Below are positions 16,105 through 25,541 of a DNA stretch of 64,000 nt, in pieces; within the stretch, counting starts at the first letter, position 1; each line of letters opens with the position of its first letter. A program made the position numbers and the translations under genes. The stretch lies in assembly GCF_000429945.1 (NCBI RefSeq), contig NZ_AUCV01000025.1:1-64000 (forward strand). The letters run 5' to 3'. The notes below the pieces were generated by a model. It was not told the DNA's origin and made no database searches. It saw only the letters and a program-made list of their open reading frames with translations. The DNA is from Desulfogranum japonicum DSM 18378. GTDB lineage: Bacteria > Desulfobacterota > Desulfobulbia > Desulfobulbales > Desulfobulbaceae.

Positions 16105-18363
16105 ATGGATAAAGTATACGGAGCCTATCTCTGTACTGGATGTGGTATAGGAGAGAAACTCGATATTGATGGACTGAAGGACGTTGCTTCTGAAACCGGT
16201 ATCGAAATGAAAGACCATGAATGCCTTTGCGGTGTATCCGGACGCGCGTTCATTGAAAAAGATATCGCCGATAACGGCGTGAATACCATCGTAGTGTGTG
16301 CCTGTTCTCCACGTGTTATGCAGGAAGAGTTCAACTTCGGTGAAGAGACTATTACCATTCGTGGCAACCTGCGAGAGCATGTTGCATGGGTCGCTGGTGA
16401 ACCTGCAGAAGAAGAAGCCGAAACAGCTGCAGAATACCTCAACGAACTTGGGCAGGACTATGTTCGTATGGCTGTTACCCGGGCCTTGAAAACAGCCAAG
16501 CCCGAACCATACAAACTGGAAACCATAAATAAATCCATTCTTGTTATGGGTGGTGGTATTGCTGGTTTGACAGCTGCAAAAGAAGCTGCCAAAGCAGGAT
16601 ACGATGTTACCCTCGTAGAGAAAGAAGAACAGCTTGGCGGTAAGGCACTTGGATGGCGGAAAATGTTCCCCACCAATTATCCTTATGCAGAACTGGAAGA
16701 ACCGAATATCGCACAGATGATTGCAGATGTGCAGGCTGATTCAAAAATCACTGTTAAAACCGGTACTGAAGTCGCCCGTATTGCCGGCGCCCCAGGCAAG
16801 TTCAACGTGACCTTCAAAGATTCAGGAACCAAAACCGCCTGGGATGCACCTTCTCGCGTAACTGTAGATATGCAGGAGAAGATCGATAAAGGTGAACTGG
16901 AAGATCCCAATGCCGGTATGGAAAAATATACCAAACTGAATCCTGATGGCGAAATGTTTGGCTCAGTAGTACTTGCTACAGGCTGGGTACCAGCCGATGT
17001 TTCAGAGTATGAACACCTTGGATACGGCCAACTGCAGAACGTCGTTACCAATGCTGAGTTTGAAAAACTCGCCAAACAGGGTAAGGTGCCTGCCAAGGTA
17101 GCCTTTATTCAGAGTCCTGGTGCCAAGGATGACGACAAGGATTTCCCTTACTGTAACTCCGTTACCTCCATGGTTGCCCTGAAACAGGCAAATTATGTTG
17201 TGGATGACAATCCTGAAAACGGTCAGGCGTTTATTTTATACCAGCACATGCGTACACCTGGTAATGCTGAGCATTTTTATAAAAACATGCAAGCGAAAGA
17301 CGGTGTATTCATGACCAAGGCAGCGGTAACCAAGGTTGAAGCTTCTGGTGCTGGACTCGCTGTTACTGCTGAAGACAGTCTCCTTGGCGAAGATCTTGTC
17401 ATTGATGTTGACATGGTCGTTCTTGCCGCTGGTATGGTTCCAACAACTGTCGCCAAACCTACCATCAACCTGGCCTACCGCCAGGGACCCGCTTTCCTTG
17501 ATCTTGATCTGTTTGACGGCTATGCTGACTCTCATTTCATCTGCTTTCCCTACGAGACAAGACGTACCGGTGTCTACACCTGTGGTGGTGTTCGTAAAGC
17601 AGAAAACATGGAAGAAACCATAGACGATGCTACTGGTGCGGCTCTGAAAGCAATTCAGTGTATTGAATCTGCTAACCGTGGTGTTTCTGTTCATCCTCGT
17701 TCCGGAGACCAGACCTATCCAGACTTCTTCTTCTCTCGTTGTACACAGTGTAAACGCTGTACTGAGGAATGTCCGTTCGGTGCTCTTGATGATGATGAAA
17801 AGGGTACTCCATTGCCCAATCCTACTCGATGCCGTCGTTGCGGGACCTGTATGGGTGCATGTCCAGAACGTATCATTAACTTTGCTGACTACAGCATTGA
17901 TATGATCGGTTCTATGGTTAAATCCATTGAAGTTCCAGATGATGACGAAGATAAACTTCGTGTTATTGTCTTTGTTTGTGAAAACGATGCATACCCTGCG
18001 CTTGATATGTCAGGTATGCACAGAAACAGCATGAATACCCTGGTCCGTTTTGTCCCTGTTCGCTGTCTTGGTTCCATGAATATGGTATGGATTAAAGACG
18101 CCATGTCCTCAGGAATGGACGGTGCATTGCTGCTTGGTTGTAAGTATGGTGATGACTATCAGTGCCATTTTGTGAAAGGTTCTGAAATTGCTACCAAACG
18201 TATGGAAAATATCGGTGAAACCCTTGGCTCCCTCGGTCTTGAGCCGGAGCGTTGCGGGGTTAGGGAAATCGCCATTTCCGATTACGATAAGATTCCAGCT
18301 ATCATTGATGAGTTCGTTGAAGAAATCATTGAGCTGGGACCAAATCCGTTCAAGGGCTTCTAA
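16105..18363 (+). CDS. qmoB: QmoB, HdrA-like subunit fused to an MvhD-like domain
   Basis: 752 residues. An N-terminal segment (about 1-130) precedes an HdrA-like flavin domain with GGGIAG at about 149-154. Two [4Fe-4S] motifs follow at C546/C549/C552/C556 and C576/C579/C582/C586. The C-terminal part (about 610-740) resembles MvhD/FlpD, with VRFVPVRCLGSMN and GCKYGDDYQCHF. This fusion is characteristic of QmoB and suggests it relays electrons within the cytoplasmic arm of the complex. AGGAGGT precedes the ATG. Confidence 0.93.
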   Translation: MDKVYGAYLCTGCGIGEKLDIDGLKDVASETGIEMKDHECLCGVSGRAFIEKDIADNGVNTIVVCACSPRVMQEEFNFGEETITIRGNLREHVAWVAGEPAEEEAETAAEYLNELGQDYVRMAVTRALKTAKPEPYKLETINKSILVMGGGIAGLTAAKEAAKAGYDVTLVEKEEQLGGKALGWRKMFPTNYPYAELEEPNIAQMIADVQADSKITVKTGTEVARIAGAPGKFNVTFKDSGTKTAWDAPSRVTVDMQEKIDKGELEDPNAGMEKYTKLNPDGEMFGSVVLATGWVPADVSEYEHLGYGQLQNVVTNAEFEKLAKQGKVPAKVAFIQSPGAKDDDKDFPYCNSVTSMVALKQANYVVDDNPENGQAFILYQHMRTPGNAEHFYKNMQAKDGVFMTKAAVTKVEASGAGLAVTAEDSLLGEDLVIDVDMVVLAAGMVPTTVAKPTINLAYRQGPAFLDLDLFDGYADSHFICFPYETRRTGVYTCGGVRKAENMEETIDDATGAALKAIQCIESANRGVSVHPRSGDQTYPDFFFSRCTQCKRCTEECPFGALDDDEKGTPLPNPTRCRRCGTCMGACPERIINFADYSIDMIGSMVKSIEVPDDDEDKLRVIVFVCENDAYPALDMSGMHRNSMNTLVRFVPVRCLGSMNMVWIKDAMSSGMDGALLLGCKYGDDYQCHFVKGSEIATKRMENIGETLGSLGLEPERCGVREIAISDYDKIPAIIDEFVEEIIELGPNPFKGF

Positions 18364-18484
18364 ATTCCCTGTTAATGAAATTGCCGCCTGTTATCACCAA
18401 CAGGCGGTGATAAGCTTTTTGTTTGGTGGTGCTGCAATAAATCTGACATATGAACGATCTCATATTTCATGACAGGAGGATAAA

Positions 18485-19693
18485 ATGTCTATGAACGTGC
18501 AACCTGATTTAAATTTCATCAAAGCGATGAAGGAGGCCGGTGGAGATACACTGAAACAGTGTTATCAATGTGCTACCTGTTCTGTTGCCTGCCCGCTTTC
18601 CGAAGATGGTAATCCATTTCCACGCCGGGAGATGATACTGGCACAGTGGGGAATGAAAGACAAACTGATTGCCGACCCGAATGTATTCCTTTGCCATCAG
18701 TGCGGTGACTGTACTGAAATGTGTCCGCGAGGTGCTAAACCCGGTGATGTCCTTGGTGCAATTCGTGCCTATGCCTACCAACACTATGGCTGGCCTTCCG
18801 GGCTTGCCAAACTTTGCACTTCCGCAAAGAATCTGCCAATGCTGATTGGTATACCAGCATTGACAATTTTTATGCTGTGGATAATCTCTGGTGGTATGCA
18901 TATTCCAAGCGGTGAAAAATTTGCACATGTTGGTTACACGCAATTTTTTGGTCACTGGGATTGGCGTTTACTTGCCAAAAACGTTCTGTTCATAGATCTG
19001 ATAATGCTTACATCTGTGGGTATTGCAGTGTACTCAGTGTATAAAGGATTATCTGCAATGTGGACAAAGATGGAAGAGAGCCTTGGTACTACGGAAGCTC
19101 CCTATCGTCCGTCTATCCCAACTTTTATTAAAGATTTCTTGTACCCTGCATTGAAGGAAATCTTAGAACACAGACGTTTTAAAGAATGTACTGTTAATGC
19201 AGATCGCGTCAGAGGACATTTACCACTCCTGCTTTCCTTTGTTGGTCTGTTTATCGTTACTTGCTATTCGTTGTTCACCCAGGACGTCATAGGAATTTTT
19301 ATACCCTCCATGCACGGGCCTATTTCCATGTGGAATCCAGTCAAATTGCTTGCCAATGTTTCTGCAATCGCTTTGCTTGTAGGTATTGGCATTCTCTGGA
19401 TGAATCGTGCTAAAATGGAAGCTGCAGGAAAAGCTACAAATACTTTTTATGATTGGTTTTTGATCTGGATGATAGCAGGGGTTGGTGTTACCGGTCTTGC
19501 GGCTGAGCTGTTACGGCTTCTCGGTATCCCTTCACTTGGATATGTGGTTTATTATCTGCATCTTGTATCTGTCATGATGTTGTTCCTTTACATGCCTTTT
19601 ACCAAGTTCGCGCATATTGTATATCGCACATTTGCCATGGCTTTCGAGCGGTATCGTGATTCAGCCTATGTGAAGAACCCTTTGAACCAGTAA
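18485..19693 (+). CDS. qmoC: QmoC, membrane subunit (HdrC/HdrE-type fusion)
   Basis: 402 residues. The N-terminal HdrC-like domain has two cluster motifs, C26/C29/C32/C36 (CYQCATCSVACP) and C70/C73/C76/C80 (CHQCGDCTEMCP). The C-terminal part has about six hydrophobic spans and resembles the haem b membrane subunit HdrE/NarI, which oxidises menaquinol. Electrons then pass through QmoB and QmoA to APS reductase. ACAGGAGGA is a strong ribosome binding site. It is followed by a terminator; no qmoD-like gene follows here. Confidence 0.93.
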   Translation: MSMNVQPDLNFIKAMKEAGGDTLKQCYQCATCSVACPLSEDGNPFPRREMILAQWGMKDKLIADPNVFLCHQCGDCTEMCPRGAKPGDVLGAIRAYAYQHYGWPSGLAKLCTSAKNLPMLIGIPALTIFMLWIISGGMHIPSGEKFAHVGYTQFFGHWDWRLLAKNVLFIDLIMLTSVGIAVYSVYKGLSAMWTKMEESLGTTEAPYRPSIPTFIKDFLYPALKEILEHRRFKECTVNADRVRGHLPLLLSFVGLFIVTCYSLFTQDVIGIFIPSMHGPISMWNPVKLLANVSAIALLVGIGILWMNRAKMEAAGKATNTFYDWFLIWMIAGVGVTGLAAELLRLLGIPSLGYVVYYLHLVSVMMLFLYMPFTKFAHIVYRTFAMAFERYRDSAYVKNPLNQ

Positions 19694-19717
19694 TAACGCT
19701 GTTTAGGAAAAAAATGA

Positions 19718-19745
19718 AGCCGAGGACTTTGTCCTCGGCTTTTTT
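19718..19745 (+). terminator. Intrinsic terminator after qmoC
   Basis: Perfect 10-bp stem AGCCGAGGAC / GTCCTCGGCT (19718-19727, 19731-19740) with a TTT loop, followed by five T. An A-run precedes the stem. Confidence 0.93.
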
Positions 19746-19894
19746 GTTTGCAATTCATGCTCAGTAGTGTATAACAGCCCTCCAACTTTAGCAGCCAATG
19801 AGATGTCTGCCACTGAAGAGAATTGATACTTTCCGCATGAGAGTGGATCAAGATAAAGGCATCTCAGGAAATTAAAAAATAAAGAAAAAAGTTA

Positions 19895-19923
19895 TTGACA
19901 AGATTTTAAATAGGCTGTATAAT
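19895..19923 (+). promoter_or_regulatory. Consensus promoter of the tRNA-tuf operon
   Basis: TTGACA (19895-19900), 17 bases, TATAAT (19918-19923): a perfect sigma-70 consensus, preceded by an A-rich upstream stretch (19871-19890). The first tRNA starts 13 bases after the -10. This is the strongest promoter in the window and fits stable-RNA and EF-Tu expression. Confidence 0.9.
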
Positions 19924-19935
19924 GATAGGGTTAGC

Positions 19936-20011
19936 GCTGGCGTAGCTCAACTGGCAGAGCACCTGATTTGTAATCAGGGGGTTGCGGGTTCAAGTCCCAT
20001 CGCCAGCTCCA
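19936..20011 (+). tRNA. tRNA-Thr (TGT)
   Basis: 76 nt with encoded CCA. The acceptor GCTGGCG pairs with CGCCAGC; the anticodon arm CTGATTTGTAATCAG carries TGT; the T-arm has GGTTCAAGTCC. First of four clustered tRNAs in the order Thr-Tyr-Gly-Thr, as upstream of tufB in enterobacteria. Confidence 0.96.
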
Positions 20012-20069
20012 GATTGCGTTGTAGCCAGCTTTGCTCTCTCTGTAGAAAGCTGGATTGAAATATATAAGT

Positions 20070-20154
20070 GGAGGGGTTCCCGAGCGGCCAAAGGGAACAG
20101 ACTGTAAATCTGTCGGCGGAGCCTTCGGAGGTTCGAATCCTCCCCCCTCCACCA
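20070..20154 (+). tRNA. tRNA-Tyr (GTA)
   Basis: 85 nt class II tRNA with a long variable arm and encoded CCA. The acceptor GGAGGGG pairs with CCCCTCC; the anticodon arm AGACTGTAAATCT carries GTA. Confidence 0.96.
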
Positions 20155-20206
20155 CTTATACCTGGTCAATGAATATCGTCGTTCCGGTAGTGTTAGCCTG
20201 ACGTGA

Positions 20207-20282
20207 GCGGGAATAGCTCAATTGGTAGAGCATCAGCCTTCCAAGCTGAGGGTTGCGGGTTCGAGTCTCGTTTCCCGCTCCA
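20207..20282 (+). tRNA. tRNA-Gly (TCC)
   Basis: 76 nt with encoded CCA. The acceptor GCGGGAA pairs with TTCCCGC; the anticodon arm CAGCCTTCCAAGCTG carries TCC. Confidence 0.96.
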
Positions 20283-20333
20283 ATGGTTTAGTTTTAGGAA
20301 CGTTTTGTAAGAGTATTTCACAAATAATATAGG

Positions 20334-20408
20334 GCCCACGTAACTCAGTGGTAGAGTACCTCCTTGGTAAGGAGGAAGTCACCGGTTCAAGTCCGGTCGT
20401 GGGCTCCA
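20334..20408 (+). tRNA. tRNA-Thr (GGT)
   Basis: 75 nt with encoded CCA. The acceptor GCCCACG pairs with CGTGGGC; the anticodon loop TTGGTAA carries GGT. Directly upstream of tuf. Confidence 0.96.
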
Positions 20409-20473
20409 TGTGTCAGTCGATTGCCTATTTTGTCGACTGAGTCATGTTGAACTTTTGTCCGAGGAGACGTGAA

Positions 20474-21664
20474 ATGGCAAAGGAAAAATTTGAGCGGACT
20501 AAGCCGCATGTCAATGTTGGAACAATTGGGCACATTGACCATGGCAAAACGACTCTGACTGCAGCAATTACCCGTGTATTGTCTACAAAGGGGCAGGCAG
20601 CTTTTACGGATTTTAGCGAAATCGACAAGGCTCCTGAAGAAAAAGAGCGTGGTATTACAATTGCGACAGCTCATGTAGAGTACGAAACAGAGAAGCGCCA
20701 CTATGCGCATGTTGACTGTCCGGGCCATGCTGACTATATCAAGAATATGATTACTGGTGCTGCTCAGATGGATGGCGCTATTCTGGTAGTGGGCGCTGAT
20801 GACGGCCCTATGCCTCAGACTCGTGAGCATATCTTGCTTGCTCGTCAGGTTGGCGTGCCTGCGATTGTTGTGTTTTTGAATAAATGCGACATGGTTGACG
20901 ACGAGGAGTTGATCGAACTGGTAGAAATGGAGTTGAGAGAGCTGCTCGACAAGTATGATTTCCCAGGCGATGATATTCCTATCGTTCGAGGATCTGCGTT
21001 GCTTGCTCTTGAGAATCCTGACGATGCAGATAAGTCTGCATGTGTATGGGAACTCATGGAAGCTGTGGATAGCTATGTGCCTGAGCCAGAGCGCGATATT
21101 GACAAGCCTTTCTTGATGCCTGTTGAGGATGTATTTTCAATCTCCGGGCGCGGTACCGTTGCTACTGGACGTATTGAGCGTGGTGTTTTGAAGGTTGGCG
21201 ATGAAGTTGAAATCGTTGGTATTCGTGATACCGCCAAGACAACCTGTACCGGCGTTGAGATGTTCCGAAAGTTGCTTGATGAGGGGCAGGCTGGTGACAA
21301 TATTGGCGCACTTCTTCGCGGTGTGAAGCGTGAAGAGATTGTTCGTGGCCAGGTTTTGGCTAAGCCAGGTAGTATTACGCCTCATAAGAAATTTAAAGCT
21401 GAGGCTTACATCTTGACCAAGGAAGAGGGCGGGCGCCATACTCCTTTCTTTAACGGTTATCGTCCTCAGTTCTATTTCAGAACAACCGACGTTACTGGAG
21501 TGGTGACCCTTGAAGAGGGTGTAGAGATGGTAATGCCCGGCGATAATATCCATATCATTGGTGAGCTTATCACTCCTATCGCTATGGAGGCTGGACTTCG
21601 CTTCGCTATTCGCGAGGGTGGTCGTACCGTAGGAGCAGGTGTTGTTAGTGAGATCATCGAATAG
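20474..21664 (+). CDS. tuf: Elongation factor Tu
   Basis: 396 residues. GTPase that delivers aminoacyl-tRNA to the ribosome. The P-loop is GHIDHGKT (19-26); DCPGHADY and NKCD complete the G domain, and domains 2 and 3 follow to the usual EIIE end. The start is ATG 20474 with GAGGAG 9 bases upstream; an in-frame ATG at 20444 would add ten residues unlike EF-Tu. It is the only intact tuf in the window. A second copy between fusA and rpsJ has decayed, so this tRNA-linked gene probably carries the EF-Tu supply. Confidence 0.98.
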   Translation: MAKEKFERTKPHVNVGTIGHIDHGKTTLTAAITRVLSTKGQAAFTDFSEIDKAPEEKERGITIATAHVEYETEKRHYAHVDCPGHADYIKNMITGAAQMDGAILVVGADDGPMPQTREHILLARQVGVPAIVVFLNKCDMVDDEELIELVEMELRELLDKYDFPGDDIPIVRGSALLALENPDDADKSACVWELMEAVDSYVPEPERDIDKPFLMPVEDVFSISGRGTVATGRIERGVLKVGDEVEIVGIRDTAKTTCTGVEMFRKLLDEGQAGDNIGALLRGVKREEIVRGQVLAKPGSITPHKKFKAEAYILTKEEGGRHTPFFNGYRPQFYFRTTDVTGVVTLEEGVEMVMPGDNIHIIGELITPIAMEAGLRFAIREGGRTVGAGVVSEIIE

Positions 21665-21721
21665 TGATTGACATTTTACCTGTTTTGCCAGGGAACTGGC
21701 GGGGTAACAATCAAGTGAATT

Positions 21722-21750
21722 ACTGCAGCCGGGCTTGTCCCGGCTGCAGT
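21722..21750 (+). other. Strong hairpin after tuf
   Basis: Perfect 12-bp stem ACTGCAGCCGGG / CCCGGCTGCAGT with a CTTGT loop. No T-run follows, so it is more likely an RNA-processing or mRNA-protecting structure than a full terminator. It separates the abundant tuf message from rpmG-secE. Confidence 0.6.
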
Positions 21751-21769
21751 TCCTCTATCAGGGTTTATC

Positions 21770-21919
21770 ATGAGAGACATAATCACGCTAGCTTGCCAGG
21801 AGTGTAAGCAGCGAAATTATACCACTACCAAAAATAAACGGACTATTCCGCATAAGTTGGAATTGAGAAAATTCTGTCCGTTTTGCAAAACGCATACTCC
21901 GCACAAAGAGACAAAATAA
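21770..21919 (+). CDS. rpmG: Ribosomal protein L33 (zinc type)
   Basis: 49 residues from ATG 21770: [12 protein letters not shown], ending at HKETK. A large-subunit protein near the E site. C9/C12 and C36/C39 form the zinc site of the cysteine-containing L33 form. The upstream signal (AGGG at about 21760) is modest. The order rpmG-tRNA-Trp-secE-nusG is widespread in bacteria. Confidence 0.93.
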   Translation: MRDIITLACQECKQRNYTTTKNKRTIPHKLELRKFCPFCKTHTPHKETK

Positions 21920-21925
21920 TATTGC

Positions 21926-22002
21926 AGGCCAGTAGCTCGAATTGGTAGAGCACCGGACTCCAAATCCGGGGGTTGGGGGTTCGAGTCCCTCCTGGCCTGC
22001 CA
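21926..22002 (+). tRNA. tRNA-Trp (CCA)
   Basis: 77 nt with encoded CCA. The acceptor AGGCCAG pairs with CTGGCCT; the anticodon arm CCGGACTCCAAATCCGG carries CCA. Seven bases after the rpmG stop, so it must be cut from the rpmG-secE transcript. Confidence 0.95.
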
Positions 22003-22062
22003 TGCTTTTTCAAAGCGTGGGTCGTCCGAGTCGGCTGGTGACAACTAAATACAGCGAAGAAC

Positions 22063-22338
22063 ATGGCAGCTAAAAAGAAATCCCGTGGCGTTAAAGCTAA
22101 GCAGCTTGTCAAAGCTGAAGGTAACCAGAAAGAACAGCATTCGTACCTGACCCCATCCGGCATACGAGCTTTTATCCAGGAAGTTAAGGCTGAGTTTCAG
22201 AAAATCGCTTGGCCTACTAAAAAGGTGACAACTGGATTGACGGGCTTTGTTGTGTTGCTGGTCGTCATTATTGCCACATATCTCGGTACAGTTGATCTTC
22301 TTCTTGGCAAACTCGTCACATTCATAATTAATTCTTGA
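22063..22338 (+). CDS. secE: Preprotein translocase subunit SecE
   Basis: 91 residues. A small membrane clamp of the SecYEG channel. It has a very basic N-terminus, then the conserved amphipathic EVKAEFQKIAWPTKKV (about 45-60), and one membrane span (about 64-82). The short single-span form is standard outside enterobacteria. Followed by nusG after 15 bases. Confidence 0.93.
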   Translation: MAAKKKSRGVKAKQLVKAEGNQKEQHSYLTPSGIRAFIQEVKAEFQKIAWPTKKVTTGLTGFVVLLVVIIATYLGTVDLLLGKLVTFIINS

Positions 22339-22353
22339 TTCTCCTACGTACTT

Positions 22354-22917
22354 ATGGCTAAGCACTGGTACATAATTCATACCCACACCGGCTTCGAGAA
22401 TAAGGTCAAGGCAACGCTTGAAGAGCGCGTCAAAATGGCCGGACAGGAAGAGTTGTTCGGTGAAATACTGGTGCCTACGGAGCAGGTGGTCGAGATGGTA
22501 AAAGGCTCCAGGAAGACATCCGAGCGAAAGTTTTTTCCCGGTTATATCCTGGTCAATATGGAAATGAATGAACACAGTTGGCATACTGTTCAGGAAACAC
22601 CCAGGGTAACAGGTTTTGTTGGTGTTAATGTTTCCCAGGCCGGGGCAGAGAAGGATATTTATAAACGTATACCTGCTCTTACTGATAAAGAGGCCATGCA
22701 GATAATTGGCCGTATGGAAGAGGGTGCCAATAAGCCGAAGCCGAAAGTGGTTTTTGCAGAAGGCGATGTCGTACGCGTTGTAGATGGCCCCTTTGCAAAC
22801 TTTCAGGGCGTTATTGAAGAAGTTTATCCCGATAAAGGTAGGGTCAAGGTTATGGTCTCTATTTTTGGACGATCTACTCCTGTTGAACTTGAATATATTC
22901 AGGTAAGTAAAAATTAA
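22354..22917 (+). CDS. nusG: Transcription termination/antitermination factor NusG
   Basis: 187 residues. The N-terminal NGN domain (WYIIHTHTGFENKVK at the start, GYILVNMEM and PRVTGFVG inside) binds RNA polymerase. The C-terminal KOW domain (VRVVDGPFANFQGVIEEV) contacts Rho or S10. Just downstream of secE, as usual. Confidence 0.95.
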   Translation: MAKHWYIIHTHTGFENKVKATLEERVKMAGQEELFGEILVPTEQVVEMVKGSRKTSERKFFPGYILVNMEMNEHSWHTVQETPRVTGFVGVNVSQAGAEKDIYKRIPALTDKEAMQIIGRMEEGANKPKPKVVFAEGDVVRVVDGPFANFQGVIEEVYPDKGRVKVMVSIFGRSTPVELEYIQVSKN

Positions 22918-22944
22918 CGTGCGAAAGCTCGTGTAGGTGTAAAA

Positions 22945-23370
22945 ATGGCAAAGAAAATACAGTCGTATATTAAACTGCAAATACCCGCTGGTAAGGCTAA
23001 TCCTTCTCCACCAGTTGGCCCTGCGCTCGGTCAGCATGGCGTCAACATTATGGACTTTTGTAAGGCGTTCAACGCTCAGACGCAGTCTGTTGGGGATACT
23101 ATTATACCCGTTGTTATTACCGTTTACGCGGATCGCTCATTCAGCTTCATTACCAAAACACCACCAGCTTCTGTGCTTTTGCTTAAAGCTGCTGGTTTGG
23201 CAAAAGGCTCCAGTAATCCAAAGCGAGAACGTGTAGCGGAACTTTCTGAGGATAAAATCAGGGAAATAGCTGAAATTAAAATGCCTGATCTGAATGCGTA
23301 TACAATTGAGCAGGCTATCAATATTGTGAAAGGCACCGCACGTAGTTGTGGTATCACTGTTGTAAAATAA
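22945..23370 (+). CDS. rplK: Ribosomal protein L11
   Basis: 141 residues. Forms the base of the L10-L12 stalk and the thiostrepton-binding site with 23S rRNA. The proline-rich N-terminal switch [18 protein letters not shown] (about 21-38) and the C-terminal RNA-binding part (RSCGITV) are present. It pairs with rplA downstream. Confidence 0.97.
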   Translation: MAKKIQSYIKLQIPAGKANPSPPVGPALGQHGVNIMDFCKAFNAQTQSVGDTIIPVVITVYADRSFSFITKTPPASVLLLKAAGLAKGSSNPKRERVAELSEDKIREIAEIKMPDLNAYTIEQAINIVKGTARSCGITVVK

Positions 23371-23439
23371 GCAACAGGCCGATTCGTTTACCCCTGCAGT
23401 ACCCATTGCAGCGGGGAGAATTTATATAGGGTGAATACA

Positions 23440-24144
23440 ATGCCAAAGCGTGGTAAACATTATAAGAATGCAGCTGTAAACATTGATCGTTCCAAACTGT
23501 ATGACCTTGAAGAGGCCATTGGACTGGTACTTAATGCTAAATATGCGAAATTTGATGAGTCCGTCGATATCGCTGTACGACTGGGCGTAGATCCTCGTCA
23601 TGCTGACCAAATGGTACGGTCTAGTGTCATATTACCTAACGGTACTGGTAAGGAAGTTAGGGTTCTTGTTTTTGCTAAAGGTGATAAAGAGGCCGAAGCG
23701 CTCGCTGCCGGTGCTGATTATGCCGGTTCTGATGAGCTTGTTTCCAAAATAAAAGATGGCTGGCTAGAATTTGACAAAACCATTGCTACACCTGATATGA
23801 TGGGTGAAGTGGGCAAAATAGGCCGTATTCTTGGACCACGTAACTTAATGCCAAACGCCAAACTTGGCACCGTTACCTTTGATATCGATCGTGTGGTCAA
23901 AGAAGTTAAAATGGGCAAAGTTGACTTCCGTGTTGATAAAGCAGGTGTTGTGCATGCTGCCATTGGAAAAGCAAGTTTTGGAGCCGAAAAACTGCAACAG
24001 AATATCACTGCTTTTGTAGATAAGCTTATCCAATTGAAGCCTTCTACCAGTAAAGGTGTATATCTTAAGACAATAGCTCTCTCAACTACGATGGGACCTG
24101 GTGTTAAGGTAGACACTCTCCAGGTAAGAGGGTTAATTAAATAA
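23440..24144 (+). CDS. rplA: Ribosomal protein L1
   Basis: 234 residues from ATG 23440, which has GGGTGA 8 bases upstream; a GTG at 23431 would overlap that site. L1 stalk protein and, in many bacteria, translational repressor of its own mRNA. Signatures are [24 protein letters not shown] and [14 protein letters not shown] (about 127-140). Confidence 0.97.
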   Translation: MPKRGKHYKNAAVNIDRSKLYDLEEAIGLVLNAKYAKFDESVDIAVRLGVDPRHADQMVRSSVILPNGTGKEVRVLVFAKGDKEAEALAAGADYAGSDELVSKIKDGWLEFDKTIATPDMMGEVGKIGRILGPRNLMPNAKLGTVTFDIDRVVKEVKMGKVDFRVDKAGVVHAAIGKASFGAEKLQQNITAFVDKLIQLKPSTSKGVYLKTIALSTTMGPGVKVDTLQVRGLIK

Positions 24145-24175
24145 TAAACACGTGTCATAGCACGTTTTTATATAC

Positions 24176-24200
24176 ACAGTGCACCTGAGTGGTGCACTGT
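24176..24200 (+). other. Hairpin at the start of the rplJ leader
   Basis: Perfect 10-bp stem ACAGTGCACC / GGTGCACTGT with a TGAGT loop, 31 bases after rplA. A weaker stem (ACGTG-N6-CACGT plus TTTTT) lies just before it. Together they probably reduce read-through from rplA or define the processed 5' end of the rplJ message. Confidence 0.5.
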
Positions 24201-24360
24201 AAAACCTGGGAAGGTCAAAGACAGCAGGAACGTAATGTTTAAACATCGAAAGATGTCCTGCCGAGGCCGAAAGCTGATACCTTGAGATCAAACGATTACG
24301 TCTTGATAATTCTCCTGTCTGCATCTTTGACAGTCCCGTTTAAACCTTATTAGGAGGAAA
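24201..24360 (+). promoter_or_regulatory. L10 leader (autoregulatory mRNA structure)
   Basis: The 200-base gap before rplJ contains the L10-leader pattern, including CTGCCGAGGCCGAAAGCTGATA (kink-turn region, about 24259-24280) and CTGTCTGCATCTTTGACAG (about 24313-24331). AGGAGG follows. In this family the L10-L12 complex binds the leader and represses rplJL. Assigned by recall of the motif, not by a covariance model. Confidence 0.75.
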
Positions 24361-24366
24361 ATACCG

Positions 24367-24885
24367 TTGGATCGCAATCAAAAGACCGATCTGGTCAGTG
24401 CGCTCAACGAAACCTTTTCCAAGGCTAAGTTCGCTGTAGTTACAGATTACTGCGGACTCAAGGTTACGGAACTGGAAGAATTGCGCAGCAATCTTCGTGA
24501 AAACAACGCACAATTCCAGATTGCAAAAAACACACTGCTGAAATTAGCTGTGAAAGGTACCGAATATGAGGCTCTGGCTGAATATTTTACCGGAACAACG
24601 GCTGTAGCGGTTAGTTTTGATGAGCCTGTTGGTGCTGCAAAGGCCTTGGCTAAATTTGCCAAGGACAATGAAAATTTGCAGATTCGAAGTGCAGGTCTTG
24701 AAGGCTCACTTCTCACCGCCGATGATGTAGTGGCTCTTTCTAAACTGCCAAGCAGAGAAGAACTCCTTGCTAAACTGTTGGGTACAATGAATGCTGTTCC
24801 CACAGGGTTTGTACGTGTTCTTAATGCTATTCCGCAGAAACTCGTCTACGCGATGGGTGCAATCAGAGATCAAAAAGAAAATTAA
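24367..24885 (+). CDS. rplJ: Ribosomal protein L10
   Basis: 172 residues, TTG start with AGGAGG 12 bases upstream. N-terminal rRNA-binding domain (VVTDYCGLKVTELEELR, QIAKNTLLKLA) and a C-terminal helix that carries L7/L12 dimers. Regulated by its own leader (24201-24360). Confidence 0.95.
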   Translation: MDRNQKTDLVSALNETFSKAKFAVVTDYCGLKVTELEELRSNLRENNAQFQIAKNTLLKLAVKGTEYEALAEYFTGTTAVAVSFDEPVGAAKALAKFAKDNENLQIRSAGLEGSLLTADDVVALSKLPSREELLAKLLGTMNAVPTGFVRVLNAIPQKLVYAMGAIRDQKEN

Positions 24886-24950
24886 TATGTTGTTCATAAT
24901 GCCTGCGTTTATGGCGATGAACACTGTACATTCCCCCAGGAGGAATTATC

Positions 24951-25334
24951 ATGTCTGTAACAAAAGAAGATGTAATTGAATTTATTTCCAATATGACCGT
25001 TCTTGAGCTTTCTGAGCTCATCACCGAATTAGAAGAGAAATTTGGTGTATCTGCAGCCGCTCCCGTAGCCGTTGCAGCAGCTGGGGCACCTGCTGGTGAT
25101 GCAGGCGCTGCAGCAGAAGAAAAAACTGAATTTGATGTAATCCTGGCCAATGCCGGTGATCAGAAAATCAAAGTAATTAAAGAAGTCCGCGCTATTACCT
25201 CTCTTGGTCTTAAAGAAGCTAAAGCTCTGGTTGAGGAAGCACCATCTCCAATCAAAGAAGGTGTTACCAAAGAAGAAGCTGAAGATATCAAAACCAAGAT
25301 TGAAGGCGCTGGCGGTACAGTAGAGATAAAATAA
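24951..25334 (+). CDS. rplL: Ribosomal protein L7/L12
   Basis: 127 residues. N-terminal dimerisation helix region ([20 protein letters not shown]), an Ala/Gly-rich hinge (about 35-58) and the C-terminal factor-binding domain ([20 protein letters not shown]). It recruits translational GTPases. CCAGGAGGA is a strong ribosome binding site, in keeping with its multi-copy stoichiometry. Confidence 0.97.
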   Translation: MSVTKEDVIEFISNMTVLELSELITELEEKFGVSAAAPVAVAAAGAPAGDAGAAAEEKTEFDVILANAGDQKIKVIKEVRAITSLGLKEAKALVEEAPSPIKEGVTKEEAEDIKTKIEGAGGTVEIK

Positions 25335-25395
25335 GCTATTCACAGACAGCACTGGTCGAGGACGGCCTCGACGCAGTCACTTCAGTTTACGAGGT

Positions 25396-25426
25396 AACGC
25401 TACAGGATGTTGAATCCTGTAGCGTT
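25396..25426 (+). other. Perfect 13-bp hairpin between rplL and rpoB
   Basis: AACGCTACAGGAT / ATCCTGTAGCGTT around a GTTGA loop. No T-run follows. In E. coli the rplL-rpoB gap holds an attenuator and an RNase III site that lower rpoBC expression relative to ribosomal proteins; this hairpin is a good candidate for the same role (inference). Confidence 0.6.
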
Positions 25427-25541
25427 GCTGTGTTTACAGGAAAGAGTTTCAGTCTTGTCTGTTTTTTTACCTTAAATTAGGCACTTGTGATTAGCCGTAA
25501 TCGCCAGTGCTTATATTTCGCGGAAAATTTCGAGGGAATAC

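Noticed and set aside
18362-18484. Hairpin CCGCCTGTT / AACAGGCGG after qmoB as a terminator
   Set aside because: It lies inside the qmoBC gap without a proper T-tract directly after the stem, and qmoC must be expressed with qmoB. It is more likely an mRNA-stabilising structure.
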